From: Cognatilysobacter bugurensis
GTDB taxonomy: Bacteria; Pseudomonadota; Gammaproteobacteria; Xanthomonadales; Xanthomonadaceae
Length of the DNA: 64,000 nucleotides
NCBI RefSeq assembly: GCF_014652095.1
Contig: NZ_BMYD01000004.1
Coordinates: 186,001-250,000 of the forward strand
Direction of reading: 5' to 3'
This document shows, piece by piece, positions 1 through 9,014 of this stretch. Position 1 is the first letter of the stretch. The number at the start of each line of letters is the position of its first letter. The position numbers and the translations under genes are program-made. Under the pieces are notes generated by a model. That model did not search any database. It was not told the origin of the DNA and saw nothing but the letters and a program-made list of their open reading frames with translations.

Positions 1-889
1 CATAGCTGACCTGCAGCGTGTGCACGAGTCGTACGCGTCCGGTGATCTGGCTGTTCGCATACGTCTCATTAGTGATCGCGACCATGTTGTTCAGGCGTGT
101 CACCGCCTGCGACTGGCCGCCGTACATCGCCGCGAATCCGGGCGTGTAACCCAGGACGAGATCGATCACAGGACCCGAAGAGGCGGTTGCAGCGGCGGCC
201 GTCGGCGCCGACGCCATGGTAGGACTGACCTCAGCGGCCTCGCGGGACGCCGCGCTCGCAGGTGGCACCAGGTAGTCCAGACCGTCGGGCTGCGTCGCAC
301 GGTTGTGGATATCCGCGACACGCGTCGGATCGGTCTCGACGAGCCAAGCGGCACCGTCGCGTATCGTCAAGCGCAGTGCCTCCCCGCCGGGCTGTGAGAT
401 CGAACCGAACGCGGCCTTGTCGCCGAAGGTGAGCACGACTTCGTCTGCGGCGCTGCCGCCGGCGAGGCGCCCGACCCAGGTCCAGTCGCCGCTCGGATGC
501 TCGACGTGTCGCTCATAGACGAAGTCGAGCGGCTGCCCGGACGGCGTGGTAATCCGCAGCGAGCCGTCGGCAATCGCCGCAAGCGCGTGTGCCTCGCTCA
601 AGTCCGCCCGGTGCCAAGTGTAGGCCCCGTCCCGACGCTCCACACGCTTTGTTGGGTATCCGACCAAGTCTCCACGGTCCGGCAGGCGGGCGAAGCCCAC
701 CGCAGGTGACCGGGATGCGCCGGACATCGGCACGCCCACCGGCGCACCGGAAATCCGCGTCGGCGTCGCGCGGCTCGCCGGGCCGGCAGCTGCGCCATTC
801 ATGTCGACCGGGCGCCAATCATCTGCGCACCCGATAGCGAACAGAGCGAGCGCGAGAGGCAGGGTTCGAATCAGCGGGCGAGCTTGCAT
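1..889 (-). CDS. Reprolysin-like zinc metalloprotease, N-terminal part (partial)
   Basis: This open frame runs from an ATG at 889 through the left edge with no stop, giving 296 codons of the N-terminal part. It begins with a hydrophobic segment ending FAIGC, which fits a permissive lipoprotein lipobox with Cys21. A propeptide-like region follows, then from about residue 235 a stretch (VIDLVLGYTPGFAAMYGG, later NETYANSQI and RVRLVHTLQV) that matches how the catalytic domain begins in secreted reprolysin-like M12 metallopeptidases. The HExxH zinc motif would lie outside the window, so activity cannot be judged. It is probably an exported or lipid-anchored protease. It is transcribed away from the CoA-transferase genes and shares no operon with them. 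Confidence 0.75.
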   Translation of the reverse strand, partial: MQARPLIRTLPLALALFAIGCADDWRPVDMNGAAAGPASRATPTRISGAPVGVPMSGASRSPAVGFARLPDRGDLVGYPTKRVERRDGAYTWHRADLSEAHALAAIADGSLRITTPSGQPLDFVYERHVEHPSGDWTWVGRLAGGSAADEVVLTFGDKAAFGSISQPGGEALRLTIRDGAAWLVETDPTRVADIHNRATQPDGLDYLVPPASAASREAAEVSPTMASAPTAAAATASSGPVIDLVLGYTPGFAAMYGGQSQAVTRLNNMVAITNETYANSQITGRVRLVHTLQVSY

Positions 890-1035
890 ATGCGCGATAC
901 CTCAACAGGTAACCGCACTCTGCGACCACTCCGGGCCCGAATCAATGAGCCTCGCCCTGGTTGTGTGGCGTCTTCCGCAATTTTCGGGTAAAGAGCGACG
1001 CCGGAGACGAGCCCGCGTTCAGGCTCGTCGAAGAA

Positions 1036-1665
1036 TCAGCCGGTCAGCTTCACGCCGGTACGCGTCCGAAGCTCGTCCATGTCGATGCCAGGCGCGCACT
1101 CCACCAGCCGCAGCCCCTGCGGCGTCACGTCCATCACCGCGAGCTCCGTGATGATCCGGTTCACCACGCCCACGCCCGTCAGCGGCAACGTGCATTCCGG
1201 CACCACCTTGTGCTCGCCGTTCTTCGCGGTGTGCTCCATCAGCACGACCACGCGCTTGACGCCAGCGACGAGGTCCATTGCGCCGCCCATGCCCTTGACC
1301 ATCTTGCCGGGCACCATCCAGTTCGCGAGGTCGCCCTTGTCGGTGACCTGCATCGCGCCGAGGATCGCGAGGTCGATGTGGCCACCGCGGATCATCGCGA
1401 AGCTGTCGTGGCTGCCGAAGTAGCTGGCACCGGGCCGCGCGGTGACAGTCTGCTTCCCGGCATTGATGAGGTCGGCGTCGACCTCGTCCTCGGTCGGGAA
1501 TGGACCGATGCCGAGCAGGCCGTTCTCGCTCTGCAGCCACACGTCCATTCCGTCCGGAATGAAGTTCGCCACTAGCGTCGGCAGGCCGATGCCGAGGTTC
1601 ACATAAGCGCCGTCGGTGAGTTCCTGCGCGGCGCGCTGCGCCATCTGGTCGCGGGTCCAGGGCAT
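1036..1665 (-). CDS. scoB: 3-oxoacid CoA-transferase subunit B
   Basis: This is the beta subunit (209 aa) of succinyl-CoA:3-oxoacid CoA-transferase, which moves CoA from succinyl-CoA to acetoacetate. The family signature LQSENG near residue 45 carries the catalytic glutamate. The glycine-rich core ([24 protein letters not shown]) and the full family length are present. It starts 12 nt after the subunit A stop on the same strand, so the two are surely co-transcribed. The acetoacetate substrate fits the homogentisate pathway encoded elsewhere in the window. Closely related transferases with other acid specificity cannot be excluded from sequence alone. Confidence 0.93.
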   Translation of the reverse strand: MPWTRDQMAQRAAQELTDGAYVNLGIGLPTLVANFIPDGMDVWLQSENGLLGIGPFPTEDEVDADLINAGKQTVTARPGASYFGSHDSFAMIRGGHIDLAILGAMQVTDKGDLANWMVPGKMVKGMGGAMDLVAGVKRVVVLMEHTAKNGEHKVVPECTLPLTGVGVVNRIITELAVMDVTPQGLRLVECAPGIDMDELRTRTGVKLTG

Positions 1666-1677
1666 GGTTCGTTCTCC

Positions 1678-2406
1678 TCAGGCGGCGCGCACGGTGCGCT
1701 GTTCGATGCGCTTTTCAGGCGCCGGGTTGTGGACGATGCGATCAACGTAGATGCCGGGCAGGTGCACGTGGTCCGGGTCGATCGCGCCGATATCGACGAT
1801 CTCCTCGACTTCGGCGATGCAGACCTTGCCGGCCATCGCGCAGGCAGGGTTGAAATTGCGCGCGGTCTTGCGGAAGACGAGGTTGCCTGCCTTGTCGGCT
1901 TTCCACGCCTTGACCAGCGACACGTCGGCGCGCAGCGCGGTCTCCATCACGTACATCTGGCCGTCGAACTCGCGCGTCTCCTTGCCCTCGGCGACGATCG
2001 TGCCGTAGCCAGTGCGCGTGAAGAACGCCGGGATTCCAGCGCCGCCGGCGCGCAGGCGCTCGGCGAGCGTGCCCTGCGGGTTGAACTCGAGCTCGAGCTC
2101 GCCAGCGAGGTACTGGCGCTCGAACTCCTTGTTCTCGCCGACGTACGACGAAATCATCTTGCGGATCTGCCGCGTCGACAGCAGCAGGCCGAGGCCGAAG
2201 CCGTCGACGCCTGCGTTGTTCGAGATCGCGGTGAGGTCTTTCACGCCCGAGTCGCGCAGTGCGGCGATCAGGGCCTCCGGGATGCCGCACAGACCGAAAC
2301 CGCCGACGGCAAGCGTCTGGCCATCGGCGACGACGCCGCGCAATGCGTCTTCTGCGCTCGGATACAGCTTGCTCTTCGCGGTGCCTGCGGGCATCGGGGC
2401 GGTCAT
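1678..2406 (-). CDS. scoA: 3-oxoacid CoA-transferase subunit A
   Basis: This is the alpha subunit (242 aa) of the CoA-transferase, paired with the beta subunit immediately downstream. The subunit A signature [13 protein letters not shown] lies near residue 34, followed by the conserved [14 protein letters not shown] and [11 protein letters not shown] stretches. The ATG at 2406 is kept because the conserved fold begins within the first 20 residues. Together the subunits would convert acetoacetate to acetoacetyl-CoA in the cytoplasm. The protein is full length with no disruption. Confidence 0.93.
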   Translation of the reverse strand: MTAPMPAGTAKSKLYPSAEDALRGVVADGQTLAVGGFGLCGIPEALIAALRDSGVKDLTAISNNAGVDGFGLGLLLSTRQIRKMISSYVGENKEFERQYLAGELELEFNPQGTLAERLRAGGAGIPAFFTRTGYGTIVAEGKETREFDGQMYVMETALRADVSLVKAWKADKAGNLVFRKTARNFNPACAMAGKVCIAEVEEIVDIGAIDPDHVHLPGIYVDRIVHNPAPEKRIEQRTVRAA

Positions 2407-2494
2407 CGATCGACTCCTGTGCGGGGACGCGGAAGTCTAGCGTGCACCGCGTGCAATGCCGCACTGCCCTTTCGGGCAGCGCGCGCAACGCCGG

Positions 2495-3907
2495 TCAGGA
2501 ACGGCCGTATACGTCTTCCAGTCGGACGATGTCGTCCTCACCGAGATAGCCGCCCGACTGCACCTCGATGAGCTCCACCGGCTCGCTTCCGCGGTTGCGC
2601 AGCCGATGCACGCTGCCGAGCGGAATGAACGTGCTCTCGTTCTCGTGCAGCTCGAATACGCGCTCGTCGCAGGTTACTTCCGCGGTGCCCGACACCACGA
2701 TCCAGTGCTCCGCGCGCTGCGCGTGCTTCTGCAGGCTCAGCGCCGCGCCCGGCTTCACCACGATGCGCTTGACCTGGAAGCGCGGACCCACCGCGATTGA
2801 ATCGTAGCTGCCCCAGGGCCGATACACCTTGCGGTGCAACAGGTGCTCGGTGCGGCCGTCGGCGGCGAGCCGGTCGACGAGCGTCTTGACGTCCTGCACG
2901 CGGTCCTTGCGCGCGACCAGCGTCGCGTCGGGCGTGTCGATGATGACGAGGTCCTCGACGCCGAGCGTGGCAATCATCCGGCGATCCGATGCGCGCACGA
3001 GGCTGCCGCGCGTGTCGACCGAGATCACGTCGCCCTCGTGGCGGTTGCCATCCGAGTCGCGCTGGGCGACCGACCATAGCGCCGACCATGAGCCGATATC
3101 GCTCCAGCCACAGCTCACGGGCACGACGGCGGCACGGTCGGTCTTTTCCATCACCGCGTAGTCAATCGAGTCGTTCGGGCTGGCCGCGAACGCATCGCGG
3201 TCGATGCGGATGAAATCGAGATCCTTCGACGCGCTCGAGTATGCCGCGCGGACCGCGTCGAGCATCGCCGGCGCGAAACGCGCGAGCTCGTCGAGATAGC
3301 GCTGCGCCTTGAAGAGGAACATGCCCGAGTTCCACGCGTACGAGCCCTCGGCAACGTAGCGTTCGGCGGTGGCGAGGTCAGGCTTTTCCACGAAGCGCGC
3401 GACGCGGTGCCCGCCATCGACAAGTGCGTCGCCACTCAGGATGTAGCCGTATCCGGTCTCGGGGTAGTCGGGGCGGATGCCGAACGTGACGAGCCAGCCG
3501 TCGTCGGCGAGCGTGCGCGCGGTGTCGATCGCGGTGCGGAACGCGGCCTCGTCCTCAATGAGGTGATCGGCCGGGAGCACGAGCAGCGTCGCTTCCGAGT
3601 CCCGGGCAAGGGCATGCATCGCGGCGAGTGCAATCGCTGGCGCGGTGTTACGCGCGACGGGCTCGAGCACGATACCGCCACTTTTGACGCCGATAGCCTG
3701 CAACTGCTCGCCAACGGTGAAACGATGGTCTTCGCTGCAGACCGTGATCGAACCGTCCGCACCCGGAAGGCTCGAGACCCGGCGCAACGTCTCCTCGTAC
3801 AAAGAGCGTTCGCCAACCAGCGGCAGGAACTGCTTGGGCTGGTTCTTGCGCGACAGCGGCCACAACCGGGTGCCACTGCCGCCGCTGAGGATGACGGGGA
3901 CGAGCAT
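2495..3907 (-). CDS. manC: Mannose-1-phosphate guanylyltransferase / mannose-6-phosphate isomerase
   Basis: This bifunctional enzyme (470 aa; XanB in Xanthomonas, AlgA/WbpW in Pseudomonas) isomerises fructose-6-P to mannose-6-P and makes GDP-mannose from mannose-1-P. The N-terminal pyrophosphorylase has the nucleotide loop LSGGSGTRLWPLSR and the QPKQF segment. The C-terminal cupin-type isomerase domain from about residue 350 includes YRPWGSYDSI, HAQRAEHW and a late IEVQSG. The phosphomannomutase needed between the two steps is not in the window. GDP-mannose is the substrate of Gmd/Rmd in the O-antigen operon, so this gene probably feeds it. It is divergent from etfB across 148 nt. Confidence 0.95.
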   Translation of the reverse strand: MLVPVILSGGSGTRLWPLSRKNQPKQFLPLVGERSLYEETLRRVSSLPGADGSITVCSEDHRFTVGEQLQAIGVKSGGIVLEPVARNTAPAIALAAMHALARDSEATLLVLPADHLIEDEAAFRTAIDTARTLADDGWLVTFGIRPDYPETGYGYILSGDALVDGGHRVARFVEKPDLATAERYVAEGSYAWNSGMFLFKAQRYLDELARFAPAMLDAVRAAYSSASKDLDFIRIDRDAFAASPNDSIDYAVMEKTDRAAVVPVSCGWSDIGSWSALWSVAQRDSDGNRHEGDVISVDTRGSLVRASDRRMIATLGVEDLVIIDTPDATLVARKDRVQDVKTLVDRLAADGRTEHLLHRKVYRPWGSYDSIAVGPRFQVKRIVVKPGAALSLQKHAQRAEHWIVVSGTAEVTCDERVFELHENESTFIPLGSVHRLRNRGSEPVELIEVQSGGYLGEDDIVRLEDVYGRS

Positions 3908-4000
3908 CTGCGGATCCTGCTATGGAGATGGGCGCGAATGATACCGGGCACTGGCGGCGCTCATGCGTCGTGTGTGACTGCGCGCATCCACGCGCTCGGC

Positions 4001-4006
4001 TAGAAT
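4001..4006 (+). promoter_or_regulatory. Candidate -10 element for etfBA
   Basis: TAGAAT sits 50 nt upstream of the etfB start and is followed by a GC-rich discriminator. No convincing -35 hexamer is seen 16 to 18 nt upstream, so this is a weak call made on the -10 alone. Confidence 0.3.
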
Positions 4007-4055
4007 GCGCGGTCCCGGCCGCCGCGGCCGCGCACTCCCAAAGGACCCCGACCCG

Positions 4056-4808
4056 ATGAAGATCCTCGTCGGCTACAAGCGAGTCGTGGACTACAACGTC
4101 CGCATCCAGGTCAGGCCGGACGGCACCGGCGTCGTGACTGAAGGCGTCAAGCTCTCGGCGAACCCGTTCGACGAAATCGCACTGGAAGAGGCGCTGCGCC
4201 TGCGCGACAAGGGCATCGCGACCGAAGTCGTCGTCGCCACGATCGCGCCGGCCGATGCCCAGGCGCACCTGCGCAATGGCCTCGCAATGGGTGCGAACCG
4301 CGCCATCCACGTCGTCGTGGAGCCCGGCACTGACGTGCAGCCGCTCGCTGCGGCCCGGACGCTGCTCAAGCTCGTCGAACGCGAGCAGCCCGACCTCGTG
4401 ATCCTGGGCAAGCAGGCGATCGACGACGACGCGAACCAGACCGGCCAGATGCTTGCCACGCTCTGGGGCCGCCCGCAGGCGACGTTCGCCGGCAAGCTCG
4501 ACGTCGCTGACGGAAAGGCGACCGTGGTGCGCGAGGTCGATGCCGGCCTCGAGACGCTGGAGGTCGACCTGCCGGCCGTCGTCACGACGGATCTGCGCCT
4601 CAACGAGCCGCGCTTCATCAAGCTGCCCGACATCATGAAGGCCAAGAGCAAGCCGCTGGAGACGCTCGCATTCGCCGACCTCGGCGTTGACACGGGCGCC
4701 GGGTTCAAGACGACGCAGTACGCCCCGCCCCCGAAGCGCAGCAAGGGGATCATGGTCAAGGACGCGGCCGAGCTTGTCGCCGCACTGAAGTCGCGCGGAC
4801 TGCTCTGA
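4056..4808 (+). CDS. etfB: Electron transfer flavoprotein subunit beta
   Basis: ETF beta (250 aa) pairs with ETF alpha to carry electrons from acyl-CoA and related dehydrogenases to ETF:quinone oxidoreductase. The start at 4056 is chosen over longer frames because it gives MKILVGYKRVVDYNVRI, the usual beginning, with AAGGA about 10 nt upstream. The ETF-beta signature (LPAVVTTDLRLNEPRF) lies near residue 175, and an AMP-binding NQTGQ stretch precedes it. etfA follows 92 nt downstream. In xanthomonads etfBA borders the variable LPS locus, and the same holds here. Confidence 0.96.
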   Translation: MKILVGYKRVVDYNVRIQVRPDGTGVVTEGVKLSANPFDEIALEEALRLRDKGIATEVVVATIAPADAQAHLRNGLAMGANRAIHVVVEPGTDVQPLAAARTLLKLVEREQPDLVILGKQAIDDDANQTGQMLATLWGRPQATFAGKLDVADGKATVVREVDAGLETLEVDLPAVVTTDLRLNEPRFIKLPDIMKAKSKPLETLAFADLGVDTGAGFKTTQYAPPPKRSKGIMVKDAAELVAALKSRGLL

Positions 4809-4900
4809 TCCACGCTTTTTGATGCCTTCCCGCCCGGATCCGGGCCCTGCAACCGACGAGCCGCCCCCCGGCGCCGCGGTCGCACAGCGGAGATTCCACG

Positions 4901-5851
4901 ATGTCCAAGGTTCTGATCGTCGCCGAACACCTCGACGGCAAGCTCAACGCCTCCACGGCCAAGTGCGTTTCGGCCGCGCAGGCGCTGGGCGCCGAGGCGA
5001 TCGATATCGCCGTGCTCGGCGCGGGTGACGCCACCGCGGTTGCAAGCGAGGCTGCGCAGATCGCCGGTGTCTCGCGCGTGTTGACGGTCGCGAACGACGC
5101 AAACGCACGCGCCATCGCGCAAGTGCTTGCGCCGCAGGTTGCCGCGCTGGCAGCCGGCTACTCGCATGTGTTCGGCCCGAGCACGACGTTTGGTAAGGAC
5201 CTGATGCCGTGTGTTGCCGCACTGCTCGGCGTCAACCAAGTGTCTGACCTCATGGCCGTCGAAGGCCCCTACACGTTCAAGCGCCCGATCTATGCCGGCA
5301 ACGCGATCGTGACGGTTGAAGCACCCGCCGACCGCCCGGTCGTGGCGACCGTGCGCACGGCGTCGTGGTCCGAGGCAGCGCGTGGCAACAGCGCAGCCGT
5401 CGAGGCCGCCAGCGTCGACGCGGCCCTGCCAGCGCACACGCGCTACGTTGGCCTCACGGCCGGCAGCTCCGACCGTCCGGACCTCCAGAGCGCCAAGCGC
5501 GTCGTCTCGGGCGGCCGCGGCGTCGGCTCGGCTGAGAACTTCAAGATCATCTACGACTTCGCCGACAAGATCGGTGCGGCCGTTGGCGCGTCGCGGGCCG
5601 CGGTGGATGCTGGTTATGTTCCGAACGAGTTGCAGGTCGGACAGACCGGCAAGATCATTGCGCCGGAGCTTTACATCGCGGTCGGCATTTCGGGGGCGAT
5701 CCAGCATCTGACCGGCATCAAGGATGCGGGCACGATCGTGGCGATCAACAAGGATCCGGATTCGGCGATATTTGAGATCGCGGATATCGGGTTGGCGGGG
5801 GATCTGTTTACAGCTCTTCCCGAGCTCGCCCGTCTTGTGAACTCTCAATAA
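4901..5851 (+). CDS. etfA: Electron transfer flavoprotein subunit alpha
   Basis: ETF alpha (316 aa) binds the redox-active FAD. The N-terminal half has the MSKVLIVAEHLDGKL start typical of the family. The C-terminal FAD domain is complete, with VSGGRGVGS, LYIAVGISGAIQHL and IVAINKDPDSAIFEIAD, all diagnostic. It forms an operon with etfB. Its TAA overlaps an ATG by one base, but that frame closes after seven codons, and the next real start is the GTG at 5871. Confidence 0.96.
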   Translation: MSKVLIVAEHLDGKLNASTAKCVSAAQALGAEAIDIAVLGAGDATAVASEAAQIAGVSRVLTVANDANARAIAQVLAPQVAALAAGYSHVFGPSTTFGKDLMPCVAALLGVNQVSDLMAVEGPYTFKRPIYAGNAIVTVEAPADRPVVATVRTASWSEAARGNSAAVEAASVDAALPAHTRYVGLTAGSSDRPDLQSAKRVVSGGRGVGSAENFKIIYDFADKIGAAVGASRAAVDAGYVPNELQVGQTGKIIAPELYIAVGISGAIQHLTGIKDAGTIVAINKDPDSAIFEIADIGLAGDLFTALPELARLVNSQ

Positions 5852-5870
5852 TGCCCGTGAGGCTAGCACT

Positions 5871-6425
5871 GTGACGACATCGGTGGAGCTGGCCTGCGCA
5901 CTCGCGCTCATGGCAACCCTGGGGGCATGCAGCCATGAGGCCGCGAAGCCAGAAAACAGCGCGCGGGCGGACGCGGCCGCGGCGGAAGCCGCGATTCCCT
6001 CCCGCTCGCCCGTGATCGTCCCGCCGTCGCCAAACCCAGCCGTGGATCATCTGCAGTCGAATGTGGTCGCGGACAAGGCCGCATTCCAACCTGAGGCTGC
6101 TACCGTGGAGGGCGATGCGCTGACGTCCACCGGCAAGCCGGGCTTCGTCCTATTCGGGCCGTATGCGACGTTGGCGCCCGGCCGCTACCGTCTTGCCCTC
6201 AACGGCCACCTAGACGCTCCAGGCGTAGCGGGCATTACGGTCGATGTCAGCAGCCGGGGCAAGGCGTTTGCGGAAGCCGTGGTCAAAGATGCTGAAGCGT
6301 CCGGCCCGCTTGCGTCTCTGGACTTTGAACTGGCACGCGAAACTCCTGCGCTCGAGGTCCGTGTGCGCGCAAGCGAAGGGGCGCGAGTCCGCGTCGAGTC
6401 CTACACAGTGACACGCGCACGCTGA
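5871..6425 (+). CDS. Putative lipoprotein with C-terminal carbohydrate-related beta domain
   Basis: A 184 aa protein starting at GTG, 19 nt after etfA, so probably read through from it. Residues 1-20 form a short lipoprotein signal ending LGAC, with Cys20 as the predicted lipidated residue. A disordered Ala/Pro-rich linker follows. The segment from about residue 95 (FVLFGPYATLAPGRYRLALNG and a later LDFEL/LEVRV pair) resembles a small beta-sandwich seen in proteins linked to surface polysaccharides. The family is not certain. It is the only gene of the etfA-metB interval on the plus strand and marks the edge of the polysaccharide locus. Its function is unknown. Confidence 0.7.
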   Translation: MTTSVELACALALMATLGACSHEAAKPENSARADAAAAEAAIPSRSPVIVPPSPNPAVDHLQSNVVADKAAFQPEAATVEGDALTSTGKPGFVLFGPYATLAPGRYRLALNGHLDAPGVAGITVDVSSRGKAFAEAVVKDAEASGPLASLDFELARETPALEVRVRASEGARVRVESYTVTRAR

Positions 6426-6536
6426 CCCCGCTGGCTGGTGTCCTGGGCATGCGGCTCGGGCCACTTGCATTGCGACGTCGGGCGCCGTGACCCCAGAGTT
6501 CGTGGCCGCGCTGGACGCCTGAACACGTGCCGGCCT

Positions 6537-6893
6537 TCAGGCGCGGGCGAGCAACGCGATGCCCGCGAATACGAGCAGACTTCCGAGTATGGCCTGCCAG
6601 GACAGTGATTCGCCTAGCACGACCACCGCGCCCACAAACGAGAAAACCATCGTCAGGCCCACCGCGACCGGATAGGCAACAGTCAGCGGCGTGCGTGCAA
6701 GGATGATCATCCAGAGACTGAAGCCCAGTACGTAGAGGCCGGCGCCGGTGCCGACCAGCAGCGCGGGCTGGATCACGCTCTCGCCGCTCGCCCAGGCAGA
6801 CTTGAGCGCCGGGGCGACCCGCTTGACGATGAGCATCCCGGCTACGCTGAACACCGTGTACGCCGCGAAGAGTACCGGCGTCGAAAGCGTCAT
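6537..6893 (-). CDS. Small EamA/SMR-type four-helix membrane protein, candidate lipid-linked sugar flippase
   Basis: A 118 aa protein made almost wholly of four hydrophobic helices, with the DMT-type pattern TPLTVAYPVAVGLTMV followed by VVLGESLSW. This size and pattern match SMR proteins and ArnE/ArnF-like flippase subunits. It is the last gene of the 14-gene polysaccharide operon, and its ATG overlaps the stop of the methyltransferase gene (ATGA). In that company the most likely role is flipping undecaprenyl-phosphate-linked sugar made by the GtrB-like enzyme, a job done by GtrA in classical systems. A multidrug SMR pump is the alternative. The role is inferred from context. Confidence 0.75.
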   Translation of the reverse strand: MTLSTPVLFAAYTVFSVAGMLIVKRVAPALKSAWASGESVIQPALLVGTGAGLYVLGFSLWMIILARTPLTVAYPVAVGLTMVFSFVGAVVVLGESLSWQAILGSLLVFAGIALLARA

Positions 6894-7798
6894 CCTTTAC
6901 GCCTGGCAACGATAAACATGATGTCGAACAGGTTCAGTGTCAGCGACAGGTTGAAGACCGGCCACCCCGCGATGCGCTGGTACAGCCCGCCCCATCCAAG
7001 CCGCAGCTCGAGTATGAAGTGCAAGATTGAGCGGAGATCACGTGCATTCCCCGGATGACTCACATGGACCACCTCGAAACCGCGCCGCTCGAGCAACTCG
7101 CGCAGAGTGTCGACCGAGAAATAATGCAGGTGGGTCGGCGGATGAATCATGCGCCAGTGCCGGCCGCGCAGCCTGGCGTTCAAGCTGCCGATGTCGCCAG
7201 TCGTGATCGCGATATGCCCGCCAGGGAGCACATGCGACGCAGCCTTCTCTACAAACAGGTCTGGACGGGGCAGATGCTCAATGGTGTCCCACATAGTTAC
7301 GAGATCGACACGCGCTTGCGGCTGATAGTCGAGGTAGTTGCCCGTGAGCGCGTCCACGCGCTTCTGCTCGCGCGCGAACCGCGTTCCGTCGACCGCAATA
7401 TCCATCCCCTGGGCGTGCGCGACATCACGCCTGACCTCGTCTAGGAAGAAGCCGTAGGCACAGCCGACCTCGAACAGACGCTTACGGGCCAAGTCCGGAA
7501 TCAATTGCTGGAGCGTCTGGATCCTGCGGCGGAAGTTGGCCTTGAGGCTCTCTTCCTCAGAGACGTAATTGCGGTATTCCTCGCCGTGAAAGTAGTCCTC
7601 TCCGTATAGCGCGGAAAGGTCCGCATCGGAGATCCGCAGATCCGCGGTGATGAAACCGCACGCGGCGCACTGCTTGAGGCCGGGCAGCTTGCACGGGCCG
7701 TACCCGCCGCCGCATACGAGGCAATCGTGCTTGTCCGCGAGGCTGGTGCTTACGGCGCCGCACGAAGCGGCAACCCCGCCGAGGTCAAAGGCGTTCAT
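6890..7798 (-). CDS. SAM-dependent methyltransferase with N-terminal zinc ribbon
   Basis: A 302 aa protein. Two CxxC pairs (CLVCG near residue 26 and CAACG near 45) form a likely zinc ribbon. A class I methyltransferase domain follows, with the SAM loop FEVGCAYGFFLDEV near residue 110, acidic motif II, TMWDTIEHLPRPD, and a post-motif LPGGHIAITTGD. The ATG at 7798 is preferred to a TTG one codon earlier. It overlaps the end of the CapD-like gene by 14 nt and the start of the small membrane gene by 4. By context it methylates a sugar or lipid-linked intermediate of this locus. The substrate is not known. Confidence 0.8.
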   Translation of the reverse strand: MNAFDLGGVAASCGAVSTSLADKHDCLVCGGGYGPCKLPGLKQCAACGFITADLRISDADLSALYGEDYFHGEEYRNYVSEEESLKANFRRRIQTLQQLIPDLARKRLFEVGCAYGFFLDEVRRDVAHAQGMDIAVDGTRFAREQKRVDALTGNYLDYQPQARVDLVTMWDTIEHLPRPDLFVEKAASHVLPGGHIAITTGDIGSLNARLRGRHWRMIHPPTHLHYFSVDTLRELLERRGFEVVHVSHPGNARDLRSILHFILELRLGWGGLYQRIAGWPVFNLSLTLNLFDIMFIVARRKG

Positions 7799-9014
7799 CA
7801 AGATTCTTTCCAGTTTCGCGGTGGGAAAACCCCGGGATCACGGACTGGATCGCGTCCACGATGCTGCGTTTGTCGAGCGTCCCCGACTCCGCCGCAGTCG
7901 CACGGGCGAGCAGGTCGATGACACCATCACCAATGGCGCGGCTCGGCACATGGCGGACGGCGCCCAGGGTCTCGAGCCCGCTTTCAACCACGTCCTCGTC
8001 TGTCCCGACAAACTCCTCGTACGGCTTCTCTCCGCTGGTGTCGAGTGGGGTCAGCAAAAGCGGCCAGCGCTTCTCCGCAGCCAGCCTCGGCAACGCGCGG
8101 CGCGCGTCCGATTCGGTCTCGAACGCCTCTGGGCGCAGGCCGCAGTACTCGAGCACGCGTTCTGCGACTTGCTGTAGTGGTTGGAGCTGCGTTTCGGGGT
8201 CGAGCCGGGGGAAGAGTACGTGTCCGGCCTGACCCAGCAGGGCGGAGAGCGTGCATATCTCGCCCGATTCCTCTTGGGAAACAAAATAACGGCGCGTGTC
8301 CCGCGGCGCAGCCAGCGGCTGCTGCTTGTTGAGCCGGTACAGGAAACCCTGTAGCAGACTCCCATTAGAGAACGCCACGTTCGCGAACCGCGCCGATGAC
8401 ACCAAGCCGTCAGCGGGCACGTGCATGTCGAACGCTACATCTTCCATGAGTCGCTTGCTCGCGCCCATGAGACTCGTCGGATTAGCGGCCTTGTCCGTGG
8501 ACACGGCGAAATATCGCGCGGCATGGCCGTGGCGTTGCAGCCAGTGCTTGAAGCGTGCGTGCCGCACGACGTTCGTATCAAGCATCTGCAGCAGCGAGTA
8601 CGTGTCCTTCTCGGAGCGCACGTGCTTGAGGGCCGCGAAGTTGAGGACCAGGTCATACGGCTCCGCGTCCTCAAGGAAGCGGCCCATCACCGGCGCACCA
8701 TAGTCGAGCGGAAGGGTGCGGAAATCGGTAACCGCAAGCCCCTCCGGCCGACCACGAAGCTCGCGTACGAGCTCGGCCAGGTAGTTCTCGCTCTGATCAA
8801 CCACGTGCAGCGCCGCGGGCCCAAGGCGCGACAGCAGCGCCGTGGTTGCCGAACCAATCGTGCCGGCACCGCCGACTACGAGCACTCTCCGCCCGCCGGC
8901 CGCGTGCTGCAGATCCGACCAGCGCTGCGCGATATCGGGGTGAAACTGAGACTCGGCTCGACCGAGTACCACACGATCCAACTCGGCGGGATCGAAACTG
9001 CGGGAAAGAATCAT
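7785..9014 (-). CDS. CapD/FlaA1-like nucleotide-sugar dehydratase (polysaccharide SDR)
   Basis: A 409 aa soluble member of the CapD/WbjB SDR family, which usually acts as a UDP-HexNAc 4,6-dehydratase or epimerase. The Rossmann loop VVGGAGTIGSATT is near residue 52. The family motif STDKAANPTSLMGASK combines the catalytic lysine with Met replacing Tyr, as is normal for this family. It lacks the N-terminal membrane helices of full CapD. ATG at 9014 overlaps the stop of the GtrB-like gene as TGATG, which makes it preferable to the GTG three bases earlier. It probably prepares the sugar attached by the neighbouring GT2 and GT-C proteins. The exact substrate is unknown. Confidence 0.82.
   Translation of the reverse strand: MILSRSFDPAELDRVVLGRAESQFHPDIAQRWSDLQHAAGGRRVLVVGGAGTIGSATTALLSRLGPAALHVVDQSENYLAELVRELRGRPEGLAVTDFRTLPLDYGAPVMGRFLEDAEPYDLVLNFAALKHVRSEKDTYSLLQMLDTNVVRHARFKHWLQRHGHAARYFAVSTDKAANPTSLMGASKRLMEDVAFDMHVPADGLVSSARFANVAFSNGSLLQGFLYRLNKQQPLAAPRDTRRYFVSQEESGEICTLSALLGQAGHVLFPRLDPETQLQPLQQVAERVLEYCGLRPEAFETESDARRALPRLAAEKRWPLLLTPLDTSGEKPYEEFVGTDEDVVESGLETLGAVRHVPSRAIGDGVIDLLARATAAESGTLDKRSIVDAIQSVIPGFSHRETGKNLDERL

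Noticed and set aside
4091-5911. A 606-codon minus-strand frame over etfBA
   Set aside because: Antisense to two certain genes, with low-complexity content and no domain.
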